From Drechslerella dactyloides (lineage: Eukaryota > Ascomycota > Orbiliomycetes > Orbiliales > Orbiliaceae), in the NCBI GenBank assembly GCA_020064725.1, contig JAGTWJ010000002.1, forward strand, positions 868,001 through 932,000: 64,000 nt of DNA. Direction: 5' to 3'. Under the pieces are notes generated by a model. It saw nothing but the letters and a program-made list of their open reading frames with translations, made no database searches and was not told the origin of the DNA. A program made the position numbers and the translations under genes. Of this stretch, positions 35,273-45,893 are shown one piece after another. The first letter of the stretch is position 1, and the number at the start of each line of letters is the position of its first letter.

Positions 35273-36241
35273 GGGGTTCACGCGTTGTTTTGGCTGTACT
35301 TCTGCCTACAATATGCGGATTGTCGGTAGATTGGCTTGGTGGGTGGGTGGTTGGTGTTCTCCTCTCATCGCTGACGATGGATGTACGTATGTACGAACGC
35401 TTTCTGTAGATACTTACTACTCCCTTTTCTCTTCTTTCTCTTCCTGTGGATTCAACTTGATTGTTCGTGTTTGGCTTTGTTTTTACATGACGCGCTTTAC
35501 TTCGTGTATACATTGATCAAGGAATTGGCCCGGCCTACTTTTTCTCCTTCCTCTTCATCTTCCTTCTTTGGAACTGTTGAATTCTGTCTCTTGTGTTTAG
35601 TCTGTCGTTCTTCAATTGGTGGTGCCATGGTTGAAGAAACTGGATTGAAGATTCTAGCTGGATTAACGTTGGAGATTTGAGGTGGTGAATATGGCACGCT
35701 CCACTGCGGATATTGCTGATGGCAGTATACTAGGCGATTGTGTATACTGTATCGTACGTAGCCTATGTGCGTGAGGGTGCGCACGTGCGTGTGCGTGTGT
35801 ATACGTACCGGCGGTGACGGTAATGGTAGTGATGACTTGCCTCTTCACGTAGCTTTCTACCGGTGGGATAACGGTGATGGTAATCTATCGTTGGGATTGA
35901 TATGTCCGTCATAGCGCGTTTAATCAAATGAGGCGGTCAAGTCGATTGAGATCACGAAACTATCACTTGAGATATCGAGAGCGTGCACGGATAGCTAGAT
36001 ATATGCCATCATCGAATGAATATACTGGGTACAACATACACAACGGAAATACTGGTATTCAATGGATAGGTTTCTAGGTAGGTATACTAGAGAAGTTTCG
36101 GCCTTTAGCTTGCATCCATCAGACGTCTAAGATGGAAGCGCCCGGTCTCTCCGAGTTCTTGAGTACCGCTTCGTTGCTCGTGAAAATACCATGTGTCGAA
36201 ACTGCATGTGTGCGAATTGCACGCATCGCGAGTGGAGTGTG
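35273..36241. other. Intergenic gap, 1 kb
   Basis: Contains the TOM70 3' flank, with GT/TG-rich runs near 35765-35800. No gene is supported. The repeat family begins just to the right. Confidence 0.5.
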
Positions 36242-36263
36242 AATATAACACACGGTCAACACT
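36242..36263 (+). repeat. 22-nt upstream repeat, copy A
   Basis: This 22-nt word (core ACACGGTCAACACT) is identical to 40676-40697. Both lie upstream of a TATAAATAG box, at about 160 and 240 nt respectively, so the repeat is likely part of a shared promoter module of the small gene family. Confidence 0.85.
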
Positions 36264-36425
36264 TCAGAGCATAGATGGCTGAACTGAAATAAAGAGATGG
36301 AAAGACGGCGTTGCGGTGATTGATCTTCGCCGCTGTCCACATAATTCTGCATAATGGTTATTCTCCATAATTCCAGAAGGTGCGCAGGAATTCTGGCGGC
36401 AGTGATCGCTGCAATTACGGCAGCG

Positions 36426-36433
36426 TATAAATA
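36426..36433 (+). promoter_or_regulatory. TATA box of family copy A
   Basis: TATAAATA followed by GTCCTCTGCCCCC. It is preceded by GGCGGCAGTGATCGCTGC, which closely resembles the sequence in front of the copy C box. A pyrimidine-rich presumed leader follows. Confidence 0.65.
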
Positions 36434-37660
36434 GTCCTCTGCCCCCACCCCATCTCCTGGACTGAACTCTTCCTCGTTCACTTAACTCCTCACTTGAGAA
36501 AATCCGCCATCGCCATTCACCTTTCCTGCAGCGGCCGCCGACGGCTGGCCGTGTCCGTTGGACGAGACCACTTTGGACCATCATGTAAGTTATCCTAGGA
36601 TGCTCTACCGGTGTTGCCATGTTGTATAACCTATAAACCTTCCTTCCCCCTCATCGACGTCGTCGGTGAACTTCACTCTTTCCACTTGACAGAAATAGCG
36701 ACTAATCTGGAACCTACCGGTAGCTTGATATTCTTGGGAAACCAAGACATAGAGGCATCTCTGATTAACCAAATGCTACAACCGGGAAATACATAGAGAA
36801 GTTCACACTGCAGCCATTAATGCATGTGGAGTAGTACCTCCAACGACGGAGCGAGATGTGAGTAAGGACCGACAAACTGAGTTCATCAACGACGTTCTGC
36901 CGAGCCGTCTCTGTTCTCATTCCGTGACTCATCGTTCGATGAAGTATTCTCGCTGACGAATTTCTAGATGGCGGCGTGGACGTTACCACTTCGTCCCGTC
37001 GTAGGCCATCCCTTCCCTGCTCCTGTTCCTGCTGCCACTCCCCGTCGCTCTCGGGCCCCTGACGGAGGCTCAGGCGAGAGCAGCCCACGCTCATTCCTCC
37101 CGTGGTGGTGGGGGGAATGAGCAGTGGGCTGCCTCTGCGGCTGGGAGGGGAAGGGGCGGCAAACCGGAAACAAGAAGTTGCGTATGTATGGCAATGTAAG
37201 TCGAGTTTTGATACCAGTCTTCCGTTTTTTGTAGTCATGCTCAGTTTTCCTCGAGTATCTTGTTGATTGTGAGCGTAATGTCTGGCTGAGAAAGTACTGA
37301 TTGAGTGTTTATGGTCGACGATAGGATATGTTTGCGAAGATTGCTATGCTATCGTTGCTAGCACTGCCTTAGCACAGCGCTTCTGTTGGTGCCCCTGCCG
37401 CACGGGCTGGGCGTGGACGCCCATGAGGGCGTCCATGCAGGACATGGTGTGGGCGTCCACGTGGGCGTCCACGCAGGATGGGGCGGGGTGCGGCGGCTGC
37501 TTCTAGCGCCCGTGGCACCGGCTCTGGTGCTGCTGGCGCTACTGGCGATGCTGGGGCGGTGCTAGGCATGGGCAAGTCCATGGTCATCCTTACGGCCTAG
37601 GCGAAGAAATGGTGAGTGGGAATAGAACCCCATCCACGATTGTAAAAGATACCCTGAGGC
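36434..37660 (+). pseudogene. Small repeated gene family, copy A (degenerate)
   Basis: This is downstream of the shared promoter module. A candidate donor (CATCAT|GTAAGT, about 36586) and an acceptor TTTCTAG at about 36967 lead into an ATGGCGG exon. Within it, the frame one base off the ATG carries LPLPVALGPLTEAQARAAHA at about 37030-37090. This aligns with the copy C segment ending in GPMTAAQARAALA. That frame has a stop just after the splice site, so the copy is probably broken. Near 37618 the words GGAATAGAACCCCATCC echo the second-intron start of copies C and D. I do not recognise the family. Boundaries are approximate. Confidence 0.5.
37369..37587 (-). other. GRP-repeat open frame with hairpin, possibly non-coding
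   Basis: A 72-codon minus-strand frame encodes repeated GRP units (RGRPRGRPHH, HGRPHGRPRP) that superficially resemble AT-hook cores. The same bases form a tight inverted repeat, TGGACGCCC-ATGA-GGGCGTCCA (37414-37435), and further direct copies of GGGCGTCCAC. The protein-level pattern may simply follow from this tandem/inverted DNA repeat. It lies inside the 3' half of family copy A on the opposite strand. Confidence 0.3.
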
Positions 37661-38149
37661 TTGTAGATGAATAACAGGTAAACTAACTTGTATGGAATAT
37701 TTAGGAGTTTCCGCCTTAGGGGCAATGTTTTTATCCGGTGCGGTGTGCCCCTGTGGGCAATTATTCTTTGCTTGACTTTGATGTATGACTTTCTTTTTGT
37801 CTGATTGGTTTTTATTTGATACGGGTTATGGTCTGGTTGATGGTTAACACTACAAGGGTTCCAAGAAGCCCTACTGAGCTTCGATCAACTGGATGCCCCA
37901 GTACTCTAGACATTAATGTCGTGATGACAGTATACAATATGGTTTATATAAATATATTATTGTTATAATGTATAAGCCCCGTTGCACGTGTGGATGGTGT
38001 ATATCCTCAGGCTATTACATTCAGGTATATGATGATATGATCCACCGGTGTAGGAGGTGTGAACAGTTCGTAGCGGAGCCGGTCTCATCCCACGACTTCG
38101 TGCCGTAAAGGGTATTGGATACTAGTACTGGGTAAAAGCTAACTTGATG

Positions 38150-38488
38150 TCACAGATTGGGACCGCCCCAATTTCGAACCTTTTCCTCCGCCTGTGCACT
38201 TACCACTGACGCTAGGTCTTGTTCTTCCTCATCTCTATCCCTTGCTTCCAGTTCATGGAACTTTTGACGTTCCTTGTACCTGTGGATCGATATAAGCGTG
38301 CATAGCTGGTAGATGACACGGTTGGTTTGATGGATGAAGTACGGTCTGTATATACGTTTGGAGTCGTCGGATAGTTGCACGATCGTCGTAGTCGTTGAAC
38401 TTTTTTCTGTCTCAGGAGGACGTTCTAGAGCGTTGCAGCACAGTCTAGTTGCGGGAGCTGCCGGCAGCCTTGGAACCAGCTCAAAGAC
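38150..38488 (-). CDS. Possible terminal exon of an unrecognised gene (112 aa visible)
   Basis: An open minus-strand segment begins after an acceptor-like ACATAG at 38489 and ends at TGA 38150. It reads VFELVPRLPAAPATRLCC, later SKRIYRPYFIHQTNRVIYQL and a charged helix RYKERQKFHELEARDRDEEE. Composition is protein-like and the charged helix could be a coiled coil. I found no convincing upstream exon or start, and the piece lies between copies A and B of the repeat family. It may be a gene fragment. An internal GTAAGTGCAC could also act as a donor. Confidence 0.35.
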   Translation of the reverse strand, partial: VFELVPRLPAAPATRLCCNALERPPETEKSSTTTTIVQLSDDSKRIYRPYFIHQTNRVIYQLCTLISIHRYKERQKFHELEARDRDEEEQDLASVVSAQAEEKVRNWGGPNL

Positions 38489-38997
38489 CTATGTTGGGAC
38501 AACCCGGTGATATACTACCGACCTGTATACCGTGGCAAGCTGCTGACGAGTATTTAGAACTGGGTTCTTTCACAACCGGCCTTCCCAAGTGCACTGATTA
38601 CGTATTACCGGTACATGGTTAATGGGGTGGAAGGTTATAAGTAGACCTTGACATGTATTCTTTAATCTGTTCACTGCGTGAAAGTATGGTGTACTATTCA
38701 TGATGTTGATTGTACGTACGCCGTATGCTATGGATTGTCTGCGGAGGTGCTCTATCCGGCCGGCATCCGCGTATGTCACCACTCTGCTTCGAATGTGGGT
38801 GTGCAGACAGCAGATTCGAGGTGGAGTCTCCGATTGACGGTCATCACCACACGGATGGACATTAATGCAGCATTAATGCTGGCGTCTTGGAATAATGGCG
38901 CCAATTCTAGCAGATTTCAGAGACTGATAGGCGTTGAGATGCATCTGTGTGTCTGATGTGAGCATGGGCGGCGCTGGAATTCAGCCAATATTCAGGG

Positions 38998-39005
38998 TAT
39001 AAATA
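38998..39005 (+). promoter_or_regulatory. TATA box of family copy B
   Basis: TATAAATA followed by GGCCCCACTCCCC. It is preceded by GGCGGCGCTGGAATTC, similar to the promoter module of copies A and C, and a long C/T-rich leader follows (about 39020-39095). Confidence 0.65.
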
Positions 39006-40020
39006 GGCCCCACTCCCCCCTCCCTCCTCTTCCTTCCTTCCTTCCTTCTCCTCCTTCTCCTCCTTCTCTTTCTTTCTCCATCTTCATCCCCTCTCTCGTG
39101 GCCTCCCGGCTTCATTGGGAGGCCACTCGAACAGACAGTCTATTATTCAAGTTGTTCACCCACATGGACTGCTTCTCGCAGTCTTGTTCCTTGCTCCGTC
39201 CTCTTCGCCCTCAAAAACAACCACCTCCGACGCGAACCTACGTCTCCTCCGTAAGTACCCTGGCTGTAGTTTTAATTGAAATCGCCATCACCCTCACCTT
39301 CCTTCCCTCTTCATCTCGGTGCTGCTCCCGGTTCTGGTCCCGACCCCGTCTATTGTCTCTCATGCCTGCTGCTATCTCTGTTTCCGCTCGTGTTCTTGCT
39401 TATTCGGGCTCTTACCTCTTACCTGAACCCCAGAAGATCGAACGATCGACAGAAAGACAGAAAGACAGAAACGAAAGAAAGAAAGGAACTAATGAACGAA
39501 TGAACAGCAACTGTTGGTAAGCTTTCCCGTGTTTCTTTGTCTGGTCGTCCCTGCTTCTCCTCTTTCGTCTCCCGCTATGCTAGCTCTCCCCACGCTATCT
39601 CTCTTCACGAAACGAGCGAAGCAGCTAATGGTTCTAGTTGACACACACAAACACACATACGACCACACACACACACACGCAAACGGTAAGTAACACCGTA
39701 TCACTAGCCCTCTTCTCCTTGACCTTTGCAATAGAGATCCATATATCAAATTGGAGTGTGTTACTGATTATATTTAGATGGACGCGTCAAATCTACATAT
39801 GCTAGCCGATGTCATGTTAGCACAGGGTTACCTCCCAGTACCCGGTGCATGCTGGTGACGGTACCGAAGCGGGTGATGGAGGCGTGTTGAACGCAGTGTG
39901 CAGGTCGTGGAACTGGGTCCGGAACTGCTGGCGGTGCGTGGAAGCCCCTCGGGGGCGTCCTCGCGTTAGTCGCGGACCACAGTGATGAGGATGAGAACTC
40001 CAATCCCCGATCTTCCGATC
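39006..40020 (+). pseudogene. Small repeated gene family, copy B (degenerate)
   Basis: The leader shares TCTCGTGGCC with copy C and contains a perfect hairpin (39098-39126). A donor CTCCGTAAGT lies at about 39249. An acceptor ATATTTAG at about 39778 precedes ATGGACGCGTC, which opens a frame reading NLHMLADVMLAQGYLPVPG. This aligns with the start of copies C and D (AADVAAILVAMAATLPPLP and AAAILAAMATGLTPLPG). The frame stops after 26 codons. Further on, GAGAACTCCAATCCCCGATC (about 39984-40003) matches the beginning of the family's second intron, but the GT donor is lost. The copy is therefore probably inactive. Confidence 0.5.
39098..39126 (+). other. Perfect 10-bp hairpin in copy B leader
   Basis: GTGGCCTCCC at 39098-39107 pairs exactly with GGGAGGCCAC at 39117-39126 around a 9-nt loop. 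Its location, about 95 nt downstream of the TATA box, places it in the predicted 5' leader. Confidence 0.7.
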
Positions 40021-40675
40021 GGGTGCCGTTGTTTTTTTTTTGTAATAGTAATGATATCTTTTCCAATTTCTAGTTTTTTGATCTGGGCCATAATGCCTTA
40101 ATGCTGGCTAGCGTTTACTGTGACTTGAACGCACTACTTCGTGTATGATACAAATTTAATCACCATGACATATATGCTAGCAATGTACCTTTAAGTGTAA
40201 ATAATGTATATCGCCAGGTAGTCTATAAATTTCACTATAAAATAGAATATGTCCATATCCGTTATGATCCAACGACAAGTATACAATGCGAACAGCCAAT
40301 GGCAGAGCCAATCCCATCCAACGACTAGCATACCATATAGAGAGTATTCACTACCGACATGGCCAGGAAGTTAGAATATAATATGTAACTTGAACATATT
40401 GTAAATATTTAGGGGACCTGGAAACTTTAGTCGGTTAGCTTTCTTGTATACGGACCAAGCAATCTGATATCGACCTCTGGGACCGTTGTTTGGTATCGGT
40501 CCCCCGTGGCGAGATGTCTCCAGACTTGAAATATATATTGTATCTATTACCTCACTTGCAGTGCAGATGCAGGTTCCTGGTGATATCGAAGCCTAGGTAG
40601 GTTTACTTACACCCCTGCTGCACGGCACGGCACGGCTCGACCATGCCGATGCATCGATCCAGAAAGGACGATTCC

Positions 40676-40697
40676 AATATAACACACGGTCAACACT
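40676..40697 (+). repeat. 22-nt upstream repeat, copy C
   Basis: Identical to 36242-36263 over 22 nt (core ACACGGTCAACACT). It lies upstream of the copy C TATA box in the same orientation. An exact repeat of this length in diverged surroundings suggests functional or recent shared origin. Confidence 0.85.
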
Positions 40698-40940
40698 CAG
40701 GGTTGTTGGAATATGAATGTTACCTACTCGGACGTAGAACGAGCTGATATTGAATGGGTCTTCACATCACCAGATGTATCGATAGAAATCAGCTGCTCGC
40801 CGGATTGTATACATGTGCGTAATGGGGTTGTGGTTTATGCCCTATTTTTACAGTGCGTTAGGAATTTGACGTTCCGCAGGTCGCTGCTGCTGCCGCCGAT
40901 TTAATGGCGGCGGTGTGATCGCTGCGGAGTCCCCGCCGCA

Positions 40941-40948
40941 TATAAATA
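40941..40948 (+). promoter_or_regulatory. TATA box of family copy C
   Basis: TATAAATA followed by GACCCTCTGCCC. The upstream words GGCGGCGGTGTGATCGCTGC match copy A. The expected transcription start would lie near 40975, in a C/T-rich leader. Confidence 0.7.
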
Positions 40949-41229
40949 GACCCTCTGCCCACCGGCGGAGACCCGCCCTCTCCATCTTCCCTCCATCATC
41001 CTCCTCCTCATCTCCTCGCGGTCTCGTGGCCGGACTCCTCCACAATGGTCTGGCTACGAGACTGCGAGTGTTCCTTGTTGGCTGTTTGAATATTCCTGCA
41101 TCGCAGCCATCCTAAATACACATCCTCACCTCCCGCCTCATCAAAGTAGGTCACGATCGAGAAGCCACCCAAAGCACTATCCCTATTGGTATCCAATCAA
41201 GAGAAACATCCATGCTAACAGCCCTCTAG

Positions 41230-41756
41230 ATGGCAAAACCCGATACCTCCAACCTCCTCCTGCTCGCCACTGTCGCCAGCATCCTCCCTCATATGCCGGT
41301 CCCCCACCACTACCTCCCCTTCCACTGTAGGCCATGATCGAAAACCCCCATCCCAAGTACTATCTCCATTGGTTTCGAATCAAGTAGAATCTTGATGCTA
41401 ATAGCTCTCCAGATGGACGATAGCGAGAACAAAACTGCTGCCGACGTGGCCGCCATCCTGGTCGCAATGGCCGCGACCCTGCCACCTCTCCCCCCAGGGG
41501 AGCCACCTCCTCCTTCTCTAACAATATCACCACCACCGCTCTGCCCCATTGTATACGGGCCGATGACGGCGGCCCAGGCGAGAGCAGCCCTCGCCTGGGC
41601 CAGAGGGTTCCCAAGGGGTAAAGGTAGAACTCCAACCCCTGATCTTAGATATACCTTGACACCCTTGATAAGAAAAATATTGTTTACTAACTGAATATTA
41701 TATTTTCAGATGCTGCTGCCCTTTCTGTGTGCTACAACTGTCTCCGCCGCCCATAA
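41230..41756 (+). CDS. Small repeated gene family, copy C (best preserved), 85 aa product
   Basis: The leader ends at a donor CAAA|GTAGGT (41146). Intron 41146-41229 leads to an ATGG exon, 41230-41326. A second, clearly related intron, 41327-41412, leads to the main ATGG exon, 41413-41623. Intron 41624-41709 then leads to the last exon, 41710-41756. The main exon plus last exon encode 85 residues: AADVAAILVAMAATLPPLPP, a Pro-rich stretch, GPMTAAQARAALAWARGFP, then a short tail. The first ATGG exon encodes a related start (TSNLLLLATVASILPHMPVP). Spliced to the main exon, it hits a stop after three codons. The two may therefore be alternative start exons, with 41145 spliced directly to 41413. 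The function is unknown, and there is no signal peptide. Confidence 0.5.
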
Positions 41757-44700
41757 CCCACCTGCCCTCCTGCCCGCTTCCCGACTGGCCACCCGGCCTT
41801 TTCTTTAAATCTTTGTTAAAAAATAATAAATTAGTGGCCAGTCTAGAATCAAGACTGAAATTGGTGCGGGTGCGTTTATATTTATTTATTTCTTTATATA
41901 TTTATTTATTTATTTAATAAGAAAAAACTCTTTTATGGGTTTTTCGACGTGCCTTGGGTTCGCGGATAAGTATACCCAATAGCCTGCATAAGATGTAAAT
42001 TATTGATAGTGAAGATATGTAAGTTATAATACGCAGCAAAATAGTGTGTCTTACTTCACGGTCCGTAGAGGGAGGACATTAGCGGACTGCGATGTAGTAG
42101 TAGTAATCAAAGTATCATTTTTGGCGCGCAATTGGCATTCCGTGCTGCGCGTGACTAACTAAAAGTACTTATGTGGCTGGTGGGTGGCTGGCCATGTTGG
42201 TGTGATCTTCTGGGCGTCCGGACGGTGTAAGTCTTCAGATTATATTACAACAATACCAGCTTCATCTCAAGACCTAGAGGTTCTGATTAATTAACGTAGA
42301 GAGTTTTGTTCCGTTTGTGGGATCGTTTTATACCACGAAAGCCGACTTGAAACATTTCCGAAGAAGTTTAAGCCGGCTCTAAGACAGAGAAGTATGCCCT
42401 GAAAATACTTCCTCTTTCGGCTGCGGTAATGCAGTGGTACGTTGACGCAGACTGTTGTTACGAGCACTATTTTCACCGCTATCAAAACCCGGATGTCCGT
42501 GCATGAGCTCTAATGAACCATCGAATCAATCCCTGAAACATATGTTTTTCTTGCTATAAATATTGCTTTCCTATTCCCCACCGTCTCGTAATATAAAACA
42601 AACTGTGACGGCGAAGTTTTGATTGAAAACGTGATTCCACGAGGCAATCTTCCAATACAAATCGTTTACAAGGCTAATCAAGCTTGCCATAGTTTACTTA
42701 CCATTATTGCAAACGCAGATCTACAGAACTAAAATTATTATTTTTTGGACCTTATTCGAGTACTCTATACTTATCAGTACCGTGGGGGGAATGCGTGTTT
42801 TTCAAGACTCTTTTACGCCTGGAAGACTCTAAATATCGTCTTGAGGACGCTGTGAAGCTGTTTTATTTGATTGATGGACCATTCTTAGTTCGCATCCTGG
42901 ATGCAAGGCGTCCCCCTACAGTATATATATATACCCACAATCTTATCTTGTAAGTTAGGCTGCTACTGTTGGGGCCGGCTTCGCCGGTTATAGTATACAG
43001 CACGGCATTCCATTCAAGATGCTCAAGAATCAAAAGTCCGGTCGATAGTTGGGTATTGATCGATAAATATGAATGCAACTTTATACTAGGTATCAACGCT
43101 ACAACCATGCTCAAATTACACGTAAATGAGTCACTATGAGTTCATCGTTGCGTCGTAACGTTCTGCGGTTTATCGATGGCATGGGTGTCTGGTATGGAAA
43201 AGGGAGGGTCTGGTTTACGAGACCAGCATGGTAAGCTCATTTAAGGGTCTGTCTGCTTATATCCAGATCTCGCTGACGCGATATACTATCAGGCCATATG
43301 GAAGCCGGATCGTTTGATAGCCGCTCAAATGTAACATGATAATCCTACTTCAAACCGTCCCGCCACTATAGTACCACGGTCATCGTGCCGCATCCAGCCC
43401 CCTCCATATTCGTCACTAAGAACCAAGCCTCAGGATATCGACTGCCGAATAGAGTATATGCACCGCATCCTCAGCTCGAAAGGCTTCAGATGTAAGCATT
43501 CTCGTTGGTCGAGAGAGCTACCATGTCATTCGTGATCCTAGCGTTAGCTACGGAGGGAAATTTAGGGATGCTCGAGTCAGAGAATTTTGGAATTGGCGTG
43601 TGAAAATGACATTTCTTATCTGGAAGCGAGATGCTGACAATTCCAGAAAAGTCGCCGGTTTCGGTCAAGCTGCTGAGCATGAGTCGCTGAAGCTTGACCT
43701 GGCGGTGACGCATCATACATTGGTGGAGCATGCTCACGTGAAAGAAAGAAAGCACAATATCCAGCAGGATTATCTTCCAGTATCTCTCCGGGAAAGTGAA
43801 CCCGACGTCACGCACGGCTACCCGGATCGAGGATCTTGCAGGTCGGAAAACCCAGTTTGTCCAGGTGAGGGGAACATGCGCTGTAACCGAGTCCGGATGC
43901 GGGGCGGATCGAGTTTGAGTCGTGCAGCCTGGACTTACCATGTTACCGATCAGAGCGAGGCTCGTGACATCACATCATGAATTCGATGTGCAGACACCGC
44001 TGCGGCACGGGTGAGCGGCGACGCCGGTGCAGGACCTATGCGCACGCATGCAACGTACCCCGATTAAAGCTTGTCCCCATGCGGGTACTTACATTTAAAT
44101 TTCGATACTTCAAGATCTTCATGTGGCAAGCTGGGGAAGCCTTGGGTTGGAGCAGAACGACATTCGTACGGTGATATCGACGTTGCAATTGCTTCGCAAA
44201 GCTTATTGTATTAAGACCGGGTAGCCTTATAGCACGCACGTACGAGCGGACCCGAATTATACAAGGCGTACTCGCAGGCAGCGAGCGGCGAAAATAAAGT
44301 TTCCTGGAAATTATCGTCTGGGGAGCGGGCAATATTTAAATCCATGTCGGGCGGTAATCCAAGCAGGCTGGAACGCCACAAGATCTGCTGGGGTCTCGCA
44401 TCTTCTTGAATCCTGTCACGGTTTCCGCATCGAACCTGAATTTCCAAATCTGGCAGAATCGATAATCCCCAATGTTGCATTTTCTGCGTTGGTTCCACAG
44501 ATCCTAGATACCGTTGCCCACCGCCGACTTTTTTTGAAACTAACCGCCAGAAAACCCTTCCAGATCTCCGATAACGCTGACGTCTCAAGTACTAGAAATA
44601 GTCTGAGACGCCATTCGATCGGGTAACCGGCTGTTCAGCCCGACTTCTGAGATCGGTCCGACAGAAAAAAAAAAAAAAAAAAGATCATGAGCGGCGTGAG

Positions 44701-45568
44701 ACATTTCCAGAAACCAAGCTTTCTAGCGAGGCCTTGAACACCACGGCTCGATTTTCTTCGGGAAGGTGGTTGAATCCAAAACGGGAGCTCCTCGAACCCT
44801 GCATTCGCAGTTCAGACGCATGTCTGTCCGCAAATTCAGTCGTCAGTGCGCAGCTATGTCGAAATCCTATCAGACATGTCCAGGTGCTGTACAACCTAAC
44901 CAAACGAGTCCCCCGTGAAACTGGCGGGTAAAACACAATATTCGGTTCTGCTATAACCATCCCCGCCAAACCAAAATAAGGTGCAGGATTCTAGACTGCA
45001 AATAATTTCCGTCAGGGTCTTGCTGCGCTGCGCTGTCAATTGATGGACACCCCAACATCACGCGTGGCTGGCAAACAGTACTGCAGTTTTTACGACTGTC
45101 AGCCACGCTTTATCTGGCATCCCAGGAACGAGACTCCGCTAGGCTGTGCTTGTCGGAGACTGCAACGTGCAGCGGTTCGACAACACCTTACCGAATAGTC
45201 CAATGTGCCGGCGGTCTTGCAAATGCGGCAGCTGGTCATCGGCATACGACTTCGATTCCGGCACTGAGGGATACGCGATGACAGTTGGAAGAGCCTCAAT
45301 CTTTCCGAGTACTTAAACTAGGTGGAAAATCCACGATGCATTACGAGGCCGTTTGCCAACCTTCGTTCGCTAATCATAGCCTTCTCGAGGCCCGTATTCG
45401 AAGACGTTCTTTTTTACGCTATATATACAAAGACATCCCACAGCGGCGCCGCGGCTGCCAATCCACCACACGCGCACACTATTACGCATACTACAGATTA
45501 AAATCACGACATCAATTACGATACCAAAAAATATTTTTTTATTTTTTTATATAAAAGCAATTTCCGAA
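41757..45568. other. Gene-poor stretch, 3.8 kb
   Basis: AT-rich in its left half, with a (TTTA)n tract at about 41876-41917 and an A-run at about 44666-44683. Open frames at 43486-43941 and 44211-44588 (minus) lack credible composition; the latter has a mildly protein-like patch (LLGLPPDMDLNIARSPDDNF) and could be a relic. At the right edge, TATATATACA at 45420-45429 is a plausible TATA box for the secreted protein that follows. Confidence 0.45.
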
Positions 45569-45893
45569 ATGAAGTTCTCGCTCGTTACCGTTCTCGCCGT
45601 CCTCACAGCCGTCGCTTCCGCCGCGCCGATACAACTATCATCGCCTGAAAAGTGCGCCTTGGCAAAGCACAAATTCAGCCCGCTGCTAAACCACTTCTGC
45701 CAGCTGAACTGCAAAAGTAAGCTTTCGTAATCCCAAGCATCTCCATAAGCTTAGACAGACGCGGCTGACCGTTCGATTATGTATCCCTGAAGACTGCGTA
45801 TCGATGAAACTGGACTGCGAGGAGCTGAAGAAGGACTGCGACTTTCCCCGGGAAATCGACCTGAGGGCGCTGGCTGAGGAAATCGATATTTAA
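45569..45893 (+). CDS. Small secreted six-cysteine protein, 82 aa
   Basis: Exon 1 (45569-45716) and exon 2 (45793-45893) are joined across a 76-nt intron (GTAAGC...CTGAAG), giving 82 residues. The signal peptide is textbook (MKFSLVTVLAVLTAVASA, cut before APIQ). The mature peptide of about 64 residues has six cysteines in the order EKC, HFC, LNC, KNC, LDC, KDC, enough for three disulfides, followed by an acidic helix-like tail (DLRALAEEIDI). This is the profile of fungal effector-like or antimicrobial small secreted proteins, but the spacing matches no family I can name. The gene stands alone, with more than 1.9 kb of apparently gene-free sequence on each side. It is too short for many gene finders. 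Confidence 0.7.

Noticed and set aside
30545..38212. Shared 15-mer GGTAAGTGCACAGGC in the minus-strand genes near 30.57 and 38.20 kb, with similar codons after it
   Set aside because: A 15-mer match built on the GTAAGT donor consensus is not surprising in 64 kb. Flanking protein sequence does not align, so it is not enough to claim a family.
43486..43941. 151-codon minus-strand frame
   Set aside because: No homology recognised. The opposite strand is also open over much of it, and neither has introns, domains or a plausible promoter.
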